A DNA stretch of 64,000 nt from Limnanthes douglasii subsp. nivea (GCA_036936605.1 JAUPFV010000005.1:47140742-47204741), one strand, 5' to 3'; shown: positions 43,008 to 55,080, counted from the first letter of the stretch. Notes: generated by a model not told the origin, from the sequence alone. Numbers and translations: made by a program.

Positions 43008-45929
43008 TTAGGGCTTATTCCCTTCGGATGTTCCTGCATCACCTCCTTTCTTGAGACCTTTAAGTTCTGCACTTGAACTCTCGCCGGTTCCTTCCTCTAT
43101 ATCAGTAGTAGAGTCTATTCTAGTGCTATAGTTGTGTTTATCACCAGCAGCCATGGTATGGAACGGGATATCTTCATACTCCACATATTTCCATAAAAGA
43201 CCAAGGGTCCTCTTTGGAAACGTTTCATAAAAAAGAAGCACCATGTCAGACTTCACCTCGTCATACCTTGCTTCCAAGTAGTATATCACCTCATTGGTGT
43301 ATGTATCAATGTTGGCCTGAATATTTTGTTCATGTTGTTTCTCCAAGTCTTCCTTCTCTTTGGTTACTTTAGACACAACATCTTCTAGGGAAGTCTTCTC
43401 ACCAGACAGGGTTTGGATGACACCATCTTTGGTCTTCAGGTCCTCATTTAATGTTGAAAGATCTTTCTTCAAACCAGAGCACTTAGTTTGAAGCTCAGTA
43501 CTACCCTTCTCTGAAGTGGCCAGCTTGGTCGAATATATATTCCTTGTCCTTCCTCAATACTTCAAGCTCTTTCTTTAATTCCTTTATGCTTTGATTAGCA
43601 TTAAGAAGGTTGGTTGTCAGAGACTCTTTGTCAGTATTGAGGGTGTTGATAAGGGTGGACTGGTTTTTCACTTGCCTCTCCAGATCAAGCACCGGTTGAA
43701 TATGACCCAGGAGGGAATAAGACATTGCATCATTCTCTTCGGATACACTGTAGGACTTGCCGTTGTAAGTCACCATATTAGAAGAGCTTGAAGGGCAGTA
43801 GGGGCCAGCGAATTCATCTTTCTCAGAGTCGTTGAAGTAAAGATCAATGACTTGGAGGAAACTAATGTCTACTTCATTAATCCCTCCTCTGGTACTTTCT
43901 CCGGATTGCAGACCGGTGGGAATCTTCTCTGCCAAGGTGGGGTCAGGTTGGTCTGTTGAAGGTAGAAGCTTCGAAGGGCGAAGAGTTATTTCTTCCCCTA
44001 AGGTGACCTTTTTCTTCTTGGCAGCCCTTTCGTCACTGATTGCTCCCCTTTTTCGGTCCTTCATGGGAGGCCTTGGTGGTTTTTGTGGTTCTTCTGCCTC
44101 CTTAACAGACTCATCTTCAACCACCTTGAGCAAGACAGCATCGATCCCTCTTTGGTTCCCCGAACCGGTCTCCTCTGTGGCAGCCCGAACTGCTTCTGTT
44201 GCAATTCTCTTCTTCTTTCCCTTCATCTTGCTGGGAGCCTTGGCTCTAGAGGGCAAGACTAGTTTACCATCTTTCTCTTCTGTCTATTTGAGGATGACGC
44301 CTGGAGGAGGGGGTGTGGTCAATTCTTCCCATGTAAGATCTCTTCGACCTGTGGTATTCCACAGATAGGATCTCACCATATTGCCTGAGGTGAAGTAGTT
44401 GTGGAAAGTGTTTCCACAACACTCTGCAGCCCACGCATTCAGTTTGGCACATCTAGTCTGCCCCTCCTCCAGATATCCGGTATACTTCTTCGGCAACACT
44501 GAAAAAGAAATAATGAATAATTCAGGAGTGGAATATTTGTGAAGTGAAAAGAAGGACATGAAAAACAAAGTTGGAGAGCTTACTTGTACTCTTCCATCTA
44601 CTAGTTAGCATACTAGGGTTGGCTTTGGCTTTGATCTTCCTCTCATTTTTCCATAACCCACTAATAAATAAGAACTGAGTTCTCCAACTATTCTCTGATT
44701 CCAGTAAGTCGTCTACCACTTTAAAGTTATTTCCCATGTTGTGGTAGTAGAATGGGATGTGGTGATTCTTGCACAGACTTGCCAATACGACAAATTGCTT
44801 CATAAAGAGAGGGACTTTGGACAACCTTGATGCCATTATGCAAGAAAGGAGAGAGTACCAAGAATTTGGACTTAATTGGCTTAGACAAAGCTTTACGAAG
44901 TGGAAGTACCTGACGATCTCTGGGTCTAAGGGGAACCTGAGCCCCCAGTTGAACATTTCGGTGAAGATGACCACTTCATTAAGTTTTCAATCTATCGGAT
45001 TCTCCGGAGTGACAGGTATCATCACATTTACTGACTCTGGGATCCCCACTTTGTCCGGATCCGGCCCAGCTTGGCAGTATGAGTATAGACATAATTTATG
45101 TTCTGCATGGCCAACATTAATTTAACGTTGATTTTCTTAAAACAAGGCCCTACCTTGCCCTCCAAGCATTCCGGGAGATCCGGATGAGCCACACCAACCT
45201 TTACTTTACCTTTGCTTTTTCTATCAGAGGCAGCATCCCCAGTTTGTCCTAAGGCTTCAGTTTCGAAGGGGACATCTTCGATGTTGTCCTCCATCACTGT
45301 GGAAGGTCTCTCAGTAGTTGTAGATGGGAGGGGAACAATTTCTGACACCAAAGGCTCTCCAGATGGATGGGCGCCAGTTGTTTCCAAAGGCCTAATATCC
45401 GGTTGAGGCTGAGCTCCGGAGGACTTTGCTTGAGAGGCTACTTTGGATGCCTCTTATCTCGAAGGCTTATCTTGTGGGGATCTTATAAATACCTTTATTC
45501 TTGGATGTTGCTTTAAAGGCCTCCGGTTTGGAGGGTTTTGATAGTGAGGCAGTTGTTTGGGCCTTCACCAAACCAGTTCTCCGGCGTGGAGTTGATAGAC
45601 TTTTCAATATCTTACCCATGGCTATTAAATATGATGGTTTTCTAACACTTGATACTGCTTTTTCCTGAGTGGTGGAGGGTTGAGGCTCCTGAACAGAAGA
45701 ACCTGATGGAATTTGGGAGAGGCTTGATTTTGAACAACTGTTTAGGCTTTGGGTTTCTGGTGGAGGATGACCCTTGGTCAGTTTCATGGGGTGGTTCACC
45801 AAACTTTTCGCTTGGGGAGACCGGGAGACCAGCAGCGATACACTTCTCTCTTTCGACTTTCCTTGCTTTCTCTAACTCAGACAGGTTCAACCAGCCGCCT
45901 TTTACAAGAGTGTTTCTAGCCGTGAACAT
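43008..45929 (-). pseudogene. Antisense extra gene of Tat element 2, with intron
   Basis: The homologue of 18413-21375, convergent with pol. The start at 45929 gives MFTARNTLVKGGWLNLSELE followed by KARKVEREK. Exon 1 carries the Ser/Pro-rich part and the central domain (GLRFPLDPEIVRYFHFVKLC, LSQLSPNSWYSLLSCIMA, MGNNFKVVDDLLESENSWRT), broken by several frameshifts and stops (for example near 45467, 45028 and 44975). Exon 2 is better kept: TTGRRDLTWEELTTPPPPG with one stop, then a 251-codon open stretch (43501-44256) with a Lys-rich linker, SSNMVTYNGKSYSVSEEND and a coiled coil. After a frameshift the end follows: EVKSDMVLLFYETFPKRTLG, VEYEDIPFHTMAAGDKHNYS and GNKP-stop. Function unknown. Confidence 0.85.
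44499..44583 (-). other. Intron in the antisense gene, element 2 (85 nt, phase 1)
   Basis: Donor GTAAGCTC and acceptor TTTTTCAG on the - strand. Splicing joins SRWKST to LPKKYTGYLEEG across an ATG codon split in phase 1, the same place as in elements 1 and 3. Confidence 0.85.
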
Positions 45930-46013
45930 AAAAATATCCAAGAACAAGTTTGAAAGAAAGGTAGGAAAGCTCTGTAGAAGGCTTTTAAGTGATGAAGATA
46001 ATGAAACAGTGAA

Positions 46014-46030
46014 AAAATTGTTTATATATT
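46014..46030 (-). promoter_or_regulatory. TATA-like box of the antisense gene, element 2
   Basis: CTAATATATAAAC on the - strand, about 90 bp upstream of the ATG at 45929. It aligns with CTATAAATTA in element 1 and TGTATAAAC in element 3. Confidence 0.5.
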
Positions 46031-46341
46031 AGTAGAAAAAGGTAACTGATACCTAGGAAATGACGAAGAGGTTTTTGCAATGATTAACGACGGCGCAGAC
46101 GTGAGAAAAATTAAATGCATAGGCTACTTTCTAGGTTTAGTGGGAGCGTTAATCTAGGTAAAAATGGTTGGTAAGTCGAATCAGATTGTGACACATGTCC
46201 CACGATCCAAAGAAAGACTCTTAAAATTTTGGGAAAAAGTCAGTTCGGACAAACTTCGAGCTAGATTCACAAGCGGGTCGGGAAAAGTCGTCACTGGCTA
46301 AGTAAATCTTTTAGTCCTGCCAAAGATTTTTGACAAAGGCT

Positions 46342-46355
46342 AAAAAAGGGGCTAC
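46342..46355 (+). other. Polypurine tract of Tat element 2
   Basis: AAAAAAGGGGCTAC directly before the TG of the 3' LTR. The core is the same as in elements 1 and 3. Confidence 0.85.
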
Positions 46356-46733
46356 TGATTTGGATTATTCAGTCACAGCCCTTTGTATTATCCGGACAAG
46401 GGAAATTCGGACTTAACTTGCCACTGAACTATCCGGACATGAAAAAAGTAAAGAAATAACTAAACACTTTTTGACTAAGCTATGTGCTAATTAGCTTAAT
46501 AAGTAAATGAGTCCTTAAATTTAACCCGGTTCCATAACTTGACCCAACAGCTCATGGGTCCTTAATTTAGGGTATAAATACCTCAACCACTTTCATTAAT
46601 AAAGGTAATGAACATTTAATACAACCAGGTAGCTCAAATCTTGTACTACTAAACACCCAAAACATTTAATACTTTACACGCTTTCTAAAACACTTTACAA
46701 AATTACCCTCAATACAAAATAAACACCATCACA
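46356..46733 (+). repeat. Tat element 2, 3' LTR
   Basis: TGATTTGGATTATTC.. to ..ACCATCACA, 378 bp. It has TATCCGGACA motifs in U3 and a TATAAATA box at 46573-46580. It is related to, but clearly diverged from, the LTRs of elements 1 and 3. The matching 5' LTR is absent from the window. Confidence 0.85.
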
Positions 46734-48980
46734 AACAACTTCTAAAGTAGCTACGAGTGAAACTCCTTTTCATATGTTTTACATAATGGAAATCATTGTG
46801 CATGCTGAGGTAATAGTTCATGGTCATCGAATTCAATTTTATTCATTAGAACAAAATAACAAGGAAACACACAACTATTGATTTAATAGAGAAACGATGT
46901 GGACAATCATATGTACAAACTAAACATTACAAGTAGTTAATGATAATATGTATGACTTAGGGATCAAGGTTAGAGGTTCTAAATAAGATCTCATTTTGAA
47001 AAAATTATTTCAAACAACAAATGATAGGAGTACAATGAAGTTAACTCGATATATCAAGTTGTATCATAAAGATATTATGCATAGGTTGCGTTATACAAAT
47101 AGAGACACTTTAAAACATCCATCGAATGTACAATATTTAAAATTGTATAAGTATTCTTTGTAAAAATAGGTTGATGTATTATTTTTATCAATGGGTGGCG
47201 CGATGGTTTTTTAACAAGACATCATACACGCTCATATATTAATATAATTTATTTTCTCATTAAGAAATCTTCCAAACAACCTCAACAATAAATCAAAGTG
47301 AGTCAACAATACATTGATAAAACAACCACATCAACACTATTAGAAATATGACTTCCAGTCAAGCCGATGATCTCAAAGATCAAAGAGAATACGGTAATAA
47401 TAAGAGAGATAAAGTTTAATGTCGTGTAGATAAAACAAGAAATTGTAGAGCATCGAGAAGATTTAACAATATTTTTACATGATTTTGAAATTAATAGCGA
47501 TATGATTTTAAATCAACCGATGCTTTTAAACAAATCATAGATCACGTGATAATAAAAACATGGTTTAAAATTAAACCAAATGATCTAAAAGCTCAAGAGG
47601 CCATACAATAAACACCATAAAGACCAGAGAGTAAAAGCCTTTATGAAATTACTTTAAGTCAAACCAAAAATTCCAATAATAAAAGTCCTCACACTCGATA
47701 GATTATATAGTCATGGGTGTACACGCCTTGACTATAAGTCAAGCTAACAATAAAAAAACGATCATATGCCACTAAAATTAAGGCATAAATACTAAATAAT
47801 AATTTTATGGTAAAATGATTTTAATAACAATAAAAGTTGGTAAGATCAATATATGTGTATAAGTAAGAATAAATAAAAAAGTACTCCAATTATTTATGAA
47901 AGAATACGTATTGTGATATATAGAAAGTAAAATCTATCTCTTAAATATTATAGTGAGATCCATTATAATGAATGTTATCACAAGATCCAACATATATACA
48001 ACAAACACATCTTAAGAATTTATTATACATACGATGCAAGTTTTAACTAAATATGTAAATTAAAAATACTACCTAACCAAAATATTAAGCCATAAAAATT
48101 TCCAAACAGACGTTGCCTGAAAAAGGTACCAACAGTTCAACATAAATAAACAAACAAGGAAAAATATCATACACAACTAAAAATATTGTTTTGCTTAAAA
48201 GGGAAAGGAAAGTTAAAATAAAGAAAATTAAATTTTATTTTTAGTAATATGGTTGCAAATAGTTGTATTCTATGCTATTTAGTAATATGATTGTAAATAG
48301 GTGTCTTCTTTGCTTCATCATTATCTTCCTCGCCTTCGAAAGGCTCATTATCATTGATGACTCATTGTCATCAAAATGGGTGTCTTCATGTTCCTCTTTA
48401 GAGTGTTTATCCCCAAGAATGTATTTCAAGTAATGTCTCAGATTCATGCTAATATATTTTTAATGAGTTGAATAAGAAGTTTTGTATGCATTTATTCAAT
48501 GAATTATTTTCTTAAATCCAACACCTCTTCAATAATTTCTCCATTCATAGCTTTCTTGGCTTGTTGAAAATATTCTTCTTTAGCTTTATCATCCGTCTTC
48601 TGAGATTGGGTCAGTTTGTTAACGTTACTATTTAAAGTGTCAACTTCATATTTAAGTTTTTTGAGAAAGGTGTTTGGGTTGCTGCCTCTATTTTTTAATT
48701 TAGATTTTTTTTCGAAAAAGCTTATGAGAATACTTTAGTCATAAATTTTTATTCTCCAATCTTATTAGATTTTTTTTTCAAGATACTTATTCCTTTGTCA
48801 AAATTGAGAGACGAGGTAGATTTTTTAGATAACAAGTCGATGACTTAGTGTGTTTTCCTTGCAAGTAATATAATATTGAAGGAGCTCTCTGTTATATAAA
48901 ATTATATAAGTAAATGAGTAAAATTTATTAAAAAAAGACATTATACATCTAAAGTAATTTCAGCATACTGCTTCAAAACT
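46734..48980. other. AT-rich intergenic DNA with one unexplained coding-like stretch
   Basis: No element or gene was recognised in most of this region. The - strand piece at 48480-48735 is listed separately. The 68-codon - frame at 48241-48447 is acidic/basic mixed and might belong to the same relic. Confidence 0.45.
48511..48735 (-). other. Open stretch of about 70 codons without ATG start, coil-like
   Basis: The - strand frame is open from about 48735 to a TAA near 48511 and reads FLKKLKYEVDTLNSNVNKLT then QSQKTDDKAKEEYFQQAKKA and MNGEIIEEVLDLRK. Heptad-like spacing of Leu/Val suggests a coiled coil, and the composition is normal for protein in an otherwise AT-rich, stop-rich area. It may be the remains of a gene exon or of a transposon protein. 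I do not recognise the family. Confidence 0.3.
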
Positions 48981-49489
48981 ATTGAGAATATGGGTACCAC
49001 ATATTCCATCTTCGTATAATATAAGTAAGAACAAATGATCTCAACACTAGTATGATATTGTCCGCTTTGGCCCGAAAGGTAGCACGACTTTACTTTGGTC
49101 CACTTCCAAAAGGCCTCGTACTACTTATATACCACTAATCCTTCCAATGTTTAACCGATGTGGAATGTAGGAATTCGGTCGTCACCCTAACAAATCTTCA
49201 TCTCGAATAAAGTACCACGCATCCTCCTCTCAATTGACTTTCATCCTCCCACTCTAACCAGGTTAGGGCTACCTGAACCATAGAGGCACTACGAATATTA
49301 CTGCTCACCTCCTATTAGACCACATTGTCTTGTTCCTTACCGTCACTTCAATCAAGTCACACAACTTGATGAGTCACATGCACTCTGAAGTAGGATCTCT
49401 TGAACAGATTATTCACCTTGAGCATGTCTACTGGTTCTTCATGTTCAACCTCTAAGAATTTCACAACCATCGTGTTATGTCTGGTTCTG

Positions 49490-49501
49490 GCTCTGATACC
49501 A
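49490..49501 (-). other. tRNA-Met primer site, TRIM unit 1
   Basis: GCTCTGATACCA on +, that is TGGTATCAGAGC on -, two bases inside LTR B. The second unit has the same site at 50029-50040. Confidence 0.9.
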
Positions 49502-50028
49502 TTTGTACGGTATACAGGTACCACATATTCCGCTTCCGTATATAAGTAAGAACAACCGATCTCCACACTAGTATGATATTTTCCTCTTTAGCCCCAAATG
49601 ACCGCACGGGTTTGTTTTTGGTCCACTTCCAAAAGGCCTCATACTAGTAGAGATATGTTCTTACTTATATAACATTGATCATTCCCATGTTTAACCAATG
49701 TATGAAGTGAGATTTTGGTCCTCACTGTAACAGATCCTCCTCTCGAACAAAGTACCACTTCAGCCTCTTTTCAAGCTGACTTTCATCCGCCCACTCTAAT
49801 CAGGTTGGGGCTACCTGAACCATAGAGGCAATACGAATGTTACTGCTCCCCTCCTATTAGACCATCACTGTCTTGTTCTTTAGTACCACTCCAATCAAGT
49901 CACATTGCTTGATGAGCCACGGTCACTCCAAACTAGGATCTTTAGAGTAGATCACCTTGAGCATGGCTACTAGTTATCATGTTTGACTTCTAAGAATTTC
50001 ACCCACATCGTGATCTGTTTTGGGTCTG

Positions 50029-50040
50029 GCTCTGATACCA
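50029..50040 (-). other. tRNA-Met primer site, TRIM unit 2
   Basis: An identical 12-bp site next to LTR C (TGTTGGGAATAT from 50043). Confidence 0.9.
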
Positions 50041-50414
50041 TTTGTTGGGAATATGAGTACTGCATATTACATCTCCGTATAATATAAGTAAGAACAATTG
50101 ATCTCAACACTAGTATGATATTGTCCGTTTTGGCTCGAAAGGCCACACGACTTTACCTTGGTCCACTTCCAAAAGGCCTCATACTAGTTAAGGTGGCAAA
50201 AATAAAATAAAAATGTAAGAAGATTAATAGGTTGTTGAATCATAACTCGTCAGAATTATTATGACAATCCTTAAAAAAATAATATATATTTGATTCAAGA
50301 ACTAAAGGGGACCTTGATGAGGTTATATCTCGTTAGGGGATATATATTTATACTCAGGAGGTAAGGGTTTGTTATGAAAGTATAATATGATATTGATTAT
50401 AAAGAATATATAAG

Positions 50415-50900
50415 CATGTAAATGAGCTAAGCTAGACGAACTAAGCATTTAGATGAGTTAATTTGGACAAGCTACTAAGTTGGACGAGTTAAGTTAAAGG
50501 AATTAAGGTGGATGAGATATTTAATATAATTTAAGTTGGACGAACTAATGAATATAAACACGATTAGACGAGCTATAAAGTTGGACAAACTATGGTAGAT
50601 AAGCTATTGATGAGCTACTAAGATGCGCAAACTATGGTAGATAAGCTAAGATATACAAGTTATTAAGCTAGATAAGCTATGATAGATGAGCTAAGCTGAA
50701 TGAGATATTAAGTTGGACGAGCTAAGCTAGAGACACTAAGTTCGACGAGCTATTTAATATAAGACGATTTAGACGAACTAATAGATATGAACAAGTTTAA
50801 GCGAGTTATTTGAGATAATATTAAACAGATCATATGATATTATTAAATAGCTAGGCAAGATACTTAACATAAACATGATGGGCGAGTTAAATAAAAAAGT
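50415..50900. repeat. Degenerate minisatellite (GACGAGCTAAGTTG-like units)
   Basis: Short motifs such as TTGGACGAGCTAAG, TAGACGAACTAA, TTGGACAAACTATGG and GATAAGCTA recur irregularly every 10-25 bp for about 480 bp. No fixed long period is visible. Probably slippage-derived simple-sequence DNA. Confidence 0.7.
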
Positions 50901-51619
50901 GAAACTGATCTGGGATGAAAATTATTCATTTTTTAAAATTTAAGTTAAAATTACAATAATATCTTAAATAATATAGTAATTATCAATTAATAATATAATA
51001 GACGAATAGCACGTATCTTATAAAACGCCTGTAATTTATCTTTATATTATAAAATTATTGATATTGTATATAAAACGTTAGCCCACGTTTATAAAAATAT
51101 AATCAAAATATTTTGAAAAATATTTGTAAAATATACCTACATTTACTTTGAATTTTTTAGTCAAATAGTTATGAATACTCTTTGATAAATATATATATAT
51201 AACGATATTAGAATATTTTTATTATTTATTATATGATGAAACTTTATAATATTAAATAAATTATACAATACTTTTTCTAAATTATGTTTAGAAAAAGAAG
51301 ATTAGGTTTTGGAAAAACAATGAGCATATAATGTGCACTAATAAGACATTTCTTATATTATTGGTTATACATTGATTAGTATATTTTTATCCCATAGTCA
51401 ATAAATAGACCAAATAACTTATACTCTTTGAATGGATTTTTACTCTTTAGAGATTGGTCGGGTCCATACGATGTGTATTCTCATCAGTTTTAAATTCATG
51501 ATATGTGTATTTGAGGGAGAACTTTCATACTTACATATGAAATTTAGGAAATCGTAAAAAAGGTTTGTTCTTTTATCAAAATTTTGTTATAATTTGGACA
51601 ACTATTGAACGATGTGCGA
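50901..51619. other. AT-rich spacer
   Basis: No gene or element recognised on either strand. Confidence 0.5.
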
Positions 51620-52140
51620 TTATTCTAAAAAAGTGAAACTCTTTTGTCTTTGCAATTCTAACTCGTCTTTCTAGTTATAGGCTACATCTCTTATTATCTT
51701 TGGCTCTGCCTTTTATCAAAAACAACTCTCGTTTGGATCTTCGTCTCAATTCCAGCTTTGGTAGTTCTTAACCTCTTCATTCGTTGTTTTAGCTTTAACT
51801 ACGACCAACCTCCTCTCTTAATTCTACTTGACCTCTTCACTTTTCGGATTTAGCTCCGTCTCTGGCTATCTTTTGCCCCGAATTTAAAGATCTCATCAAT
51901 CATCGATTATGGTTTTAGCTTTGGCTCTGATCTAGTTTCTCCTGTATTGGCTTTGGTACCGGTTGACCTCCTCTCGCATTAACTCTAGTATGACCGACTT
52001 CCGCTTGCACTGATAATGGTTGACCTTATCCCGTATTTTTTGTTGATTTTCTTCAACATCGATTCGTGTACCATTCAAACATCTCTCGCATTGGCTTCGA
52101 CCGACCTTTTTTGCATTTGTGGTTGACATGATATCCGCCT
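51620..52140. repeat. Imperfect repeats of TTTAGCTTTGGCTCTG / GACCTCYTCTC type
   Basis: Words like TTAGCTTTRGCTCTG, GACCTCTTCA, GACCTCCTCTCGCATTAAC and GGTTGACCT recur with spacing of about 60-90 bp. The region is C/T-rich on +. It looks like a decayed tandem repeat and I see no gene in it. Confidence 0.4.
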
Positions 52141-52531
52141 ATTGTTAGACCACTAATGTATGTGGATCATTGATCTAGATATGTAAAATATATTTTTTCA
52201 CGTAATTTTGCATATTTTTATGAACTTCAAAATTCTTTGGTCTGTTGGTTTTTCTTAATTCAATCAATTGATTTTCTTTGTCCAAAACAAATAATCTGTA
52301 AATAAATACATAATAATAAAGGCAAATTTTAAGTATGGTGAAGTTTTGTTTTGTCCATATATTACATTCTTTCATGGTTTAATTAGTGGTGAAAACTATT
52401 TAATGGGTGAACCTCTTCATTTTCGCCAAACAAAGAGAAATATTATCATCACGGCTTCCCATACTAATCAACGCTTTCCATATATAATACTATTTTTTAA
52501 ATAATGGCTCTAAAAATATTATAAACAAAAA

Positions 52532-52636
52532 CTTGTATAGATGGTTCTAACAACACCAACTTAAGGGCTTGTATAAATGGTTCTAACAACACCAACTTAA
52601 TGGCTTGTTTATATGGTTTTAATAACAGCAACTGAT
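52532..52636. repeat. 36-bp tandem repeat, three copies
   Basis: The units start CTTGTATAGATGGTTCTAAC at 52532, CTTGTATAAATGGTTCTAAC at 52568 and CTTGTTTATATGGTTTTAAT at 52604. The third is the most diverged. Confidence 0.9.
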
Positions 52637-53056
52637 AAAAGTCTACAAATATGATTAAGTATTTTAATTACTCACTACTTTTTATTGTTTTCTATGAACT
52701 ATGACTTCACACAAACATGAATATAACTTTATTTAATAATATTATGTATTGCCGACCCTTAATCAATAGTTAATAAATCCCGATATGTGATTTATTTAAA
52801 TGCAATATAAGCACATGTGGGTATATAATAAAGTCGATGTAAGCTGTATTACTAATGTGAGTATGTAATTGCGGTTGATATATCATTATAATTGTAAAGA
52901 GTTTATAATTGCATGTGTGTTATTAAAAGGTACAACAAATATAATATAAGGTTATACTCATATAAATAAGAATTTTTGTATGTAATATATGTGTGAAATA
53001 TAACACATGAATGTATTGAATATAATTTAGCACGAATATCAGTATTTTTTCACATC
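52637..53056. other. AT-rich spacer before Tat element 3
   Basis: No gene or element recognised. It ends at the presumed insertion site ATATC. Confidence 0.5.
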
Positions 53057-53061
53057 ATATC

Positions 53062-53428
53062 TTATGAGTTCGGATATTTGAGTTATTATGTCTTGACTTA
53101 ATTCGATGGGCAATTCAGACCACACCACTATAATAAAATTCCGAACAGGACAAATGTATTGAATGTTGACTAAGCTAGTTGTTGGTCACTTCAAACAAGA
53201 TTACTAATGGGTCCTTAAACTTGACCCGACTTCATGATCTGACCCAATAAGCCCATGGGTCAGTAATTAAGTATAAATATCCCAACCAATTTCATTAATG
53301 TGAGTAATCAGAATTTATTACTAGTAAACAACTTAATTATCTCTCTACTCACCATTCCAACCATTAAATTCCACAAAAATTCCAAAACACTTTAAGAAAT
53401 TACCCTCAGATAGAAATAAACCACACCA
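53062..53428 (+). repeat. Tat element 3, 5' LTR
   Basis: 367 bp, from TTATGAGTTCGG (TGATGAG in the partner LTR) to ACCACACCA. TATAAATAT at 53272-53280 is the likely TATA box. It is highly similar to 63183-63550. Confidence 0.92.
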
Positions 53429-53430
53429 AA

Positions 53431-53450
53431 TTGGCGACCACAGTAGGAGC
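53431..53450 (+). other. Primer binding site of Tat element 3
   Basis: TTGGCGACCACAGTAGGAGC lies two bases after the LTR. It is the best-kept primer site of the three elements. Confidence 0.75.
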
Positions 53451-53457
53451 ACGACGA

Positions 53458-55080
53458 TGCCTGAATTCCACATTCAAAACCACCAAGCAAAGCAGTTTGG
53501 ATGGATCCAAATAAGCAGAATGTTCCACCCCAAAGGTGGAAGGTGCAAGAGAAAACAAAGAATATACCATCGAGGAGCGAGACCAACTGAGGGCTAAAAT
53601 ATACGCGTTGAGGGCAATAAAACAAGTAGAAAAATAAACTAAGGAGAAATCTGGAGCGTCAGTACTTCACCACACTGACAATCCTTGAGACAATGAGCAA
53701 TCTTTAAAGACTCATCTCAACTCAAAAAGACACACTAATCTAATCTTGTTGAGAGTTCTGCATCTGAGTCCTCCAGCAACTCGTCAAATGAGGCAGAATT
53801 TAAAGAATCAGTATCTTCAAGTAGTGATGACGGAAGATCTAAAAAGAAAATAAGGTTAACTAAAAAATATTCAAGAAAGAGGGACAGACATGACAGGATC
53901 AACAGGTACCAGGATAAGAGGTTAGCTCACAAGCATATTGATCAGTTGCTGATTGATCCCTTTGCCTTTTAGTTTGAACCGGGTATTTTTGCAACCCCTA
54001 ATGAAGATACCATTTTCAGTCGCACCAAGAATTGGAGGCCATCACCTTTATTCGCAAAAATACTCTCCGGACATCTTCCTAAAAGTTTTGATAGCTACAA
54101 GATGGAGAAGTACGATGGGAGACAAGATCTGGACAATCATCTGGAACAGTTCAAGAACTTTATGATGAATTTTGACGAAGATGACAAGCTATTGTGTAGG
54201 GTTTTTTCTCAAACTTTCACAGGGAGTGCTCTTAAATGGTACAACAGTCTTCTTTAGGGGTGTATAAGAAATTTTGATACGTTTTGGGTTGCCTTCGGAG
54301 ACAATTCGTTAGAAGTAATGAACTTAAGGGTAATAAGGACACCATTATCCATTGTGCTAAGGAACCAAACGAGTCCCTGAAGAAATACATTAACCGATTT
54401 GTGAATACAAAGAATGGGCTAGCAGATTGCTTTGAGCAAGCTGCAATTGCTTGCCTTAGGAAATATTTAAGTCCTGGGAATCTAGTCGATTCAGTAACTC
54501 GGAAGAAGGCTATGACCTGGGATGGTTTGTTGAATCAATTGGGAAAACCAATCGATGTAGAAGATACCAAGAAAACAAGAGTACATCGTCAAGTAAGATC
54601 TACCAATACAACATCAACTCCTCCACCTACTAACCAATCCGTTATAGGACAAAAGAGATCGGACATGGGTCTAACTGGTCAAGGAAAAATCAATCCAACC
54701 AAACTCAGAGCCAACAAACCAGAAGTAAGAGGGGGCCATGGGTTCAACCTGAGTGGTTCGCTGATTTGGGGGATAGCATGGTTACAATTTATGACAATAC
54801 TAAGAATGAGGTACATTTTAGAAAATCGGCAGCGTTGCAGTCCGCAGAGAAAAGCGAAGCACTCGTTTTTGTCAATATCAAAATGAAGTAGGCCATGATA
54901 CTCAGGATTGTATAACATTAAAGCAGGAGGTCCAGAACCTCATTGAAAGGGGCAATGGGGGCCTACGTTAAAAAGCGAGGTGGGAGCTGACCGGATAATG
55001 TGCAAACCAATGCTCCCCAAACGGGTCCTTTGAACAATCCTGGGACATCTACACAAGAGGGTGCAAAGGTGATTGTTGAA
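53458..55080 (+). pseudogene. Tat element 3 gag
   Basis: The gag region starts at MPEFHIQNHQ after the primer site. The N-terminal part (to about 53900) is Ser/Lys/Glu-rich (SSASESSSNSSNEAEFKESV) with several stops. The core follows: MEKYDGRQDLDNHLEQFKNF, FDEDDKLLCRVFSQTFTGSA, LKWYNSLL-stop, and in another frame LRRQFVRSNELKGNKDTIIH and NESLKKYINRFVNTKNGLAD. The Tat zinc-knuckle region near 54870-54960 is degraded (QNEVGHDTQDC-like, then LKQEVQNLIERGN). Not functional. Confidence 0.8.

Larger units (their letters stand above)
38456..46733 (+). mobile_element. Tat element 2: Ty3/gypsy, 5'-truncated
   Basis: The same family as element 1, in the opposite orientation. It starts inside the protease linker (AMVIHERFDVNSEY, cf. 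AMVIVERFDVESED in element 1), so the 5' LTR, primer site and gag are missing. It runs through protease, RT, both RNases H and integrase on +, has the antisense gene on -, and ends with polypurine tract and 3' LTR. Pol carries many stops and frameshifts. Confidence 0.9.
48981..50197 (-). mobile_element. Tandem TRIM array: LTR-internal-LTR-internal-LTR
   Basis: Three LTR copies are separated by two internal regions of about 310 bp. LTR A is 48981-49192, LTR B 49504-49732 and LTR C 50043 to about 50197 (cut short). They share AATATAAGTAAGAACAA, CAACACTAGTATGATATT, GTCCACTTCCAAAAGGCCTC and TGTTTAACC. Each internal region starts on the - strand with a tRNA-Met primer site TGGTATCAGAGCC (49490-49501 and 50029-50040) and ends in a purine tract GAGAGGAGG or similar next to the LTR TGTTA edge. 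With no gag or pol, these are TRIM-type elements. The shared middle LTR suggests recombination between copies. Confidence 0.8.

Noticed and set aside
48981..50197. Cassandra-type TRIM with a 5S rRNA promoter
   Set aside because: I could not find 5S rRNA internal control motifs in the LTRs. The general TRIM structure fits but not Cassandra.
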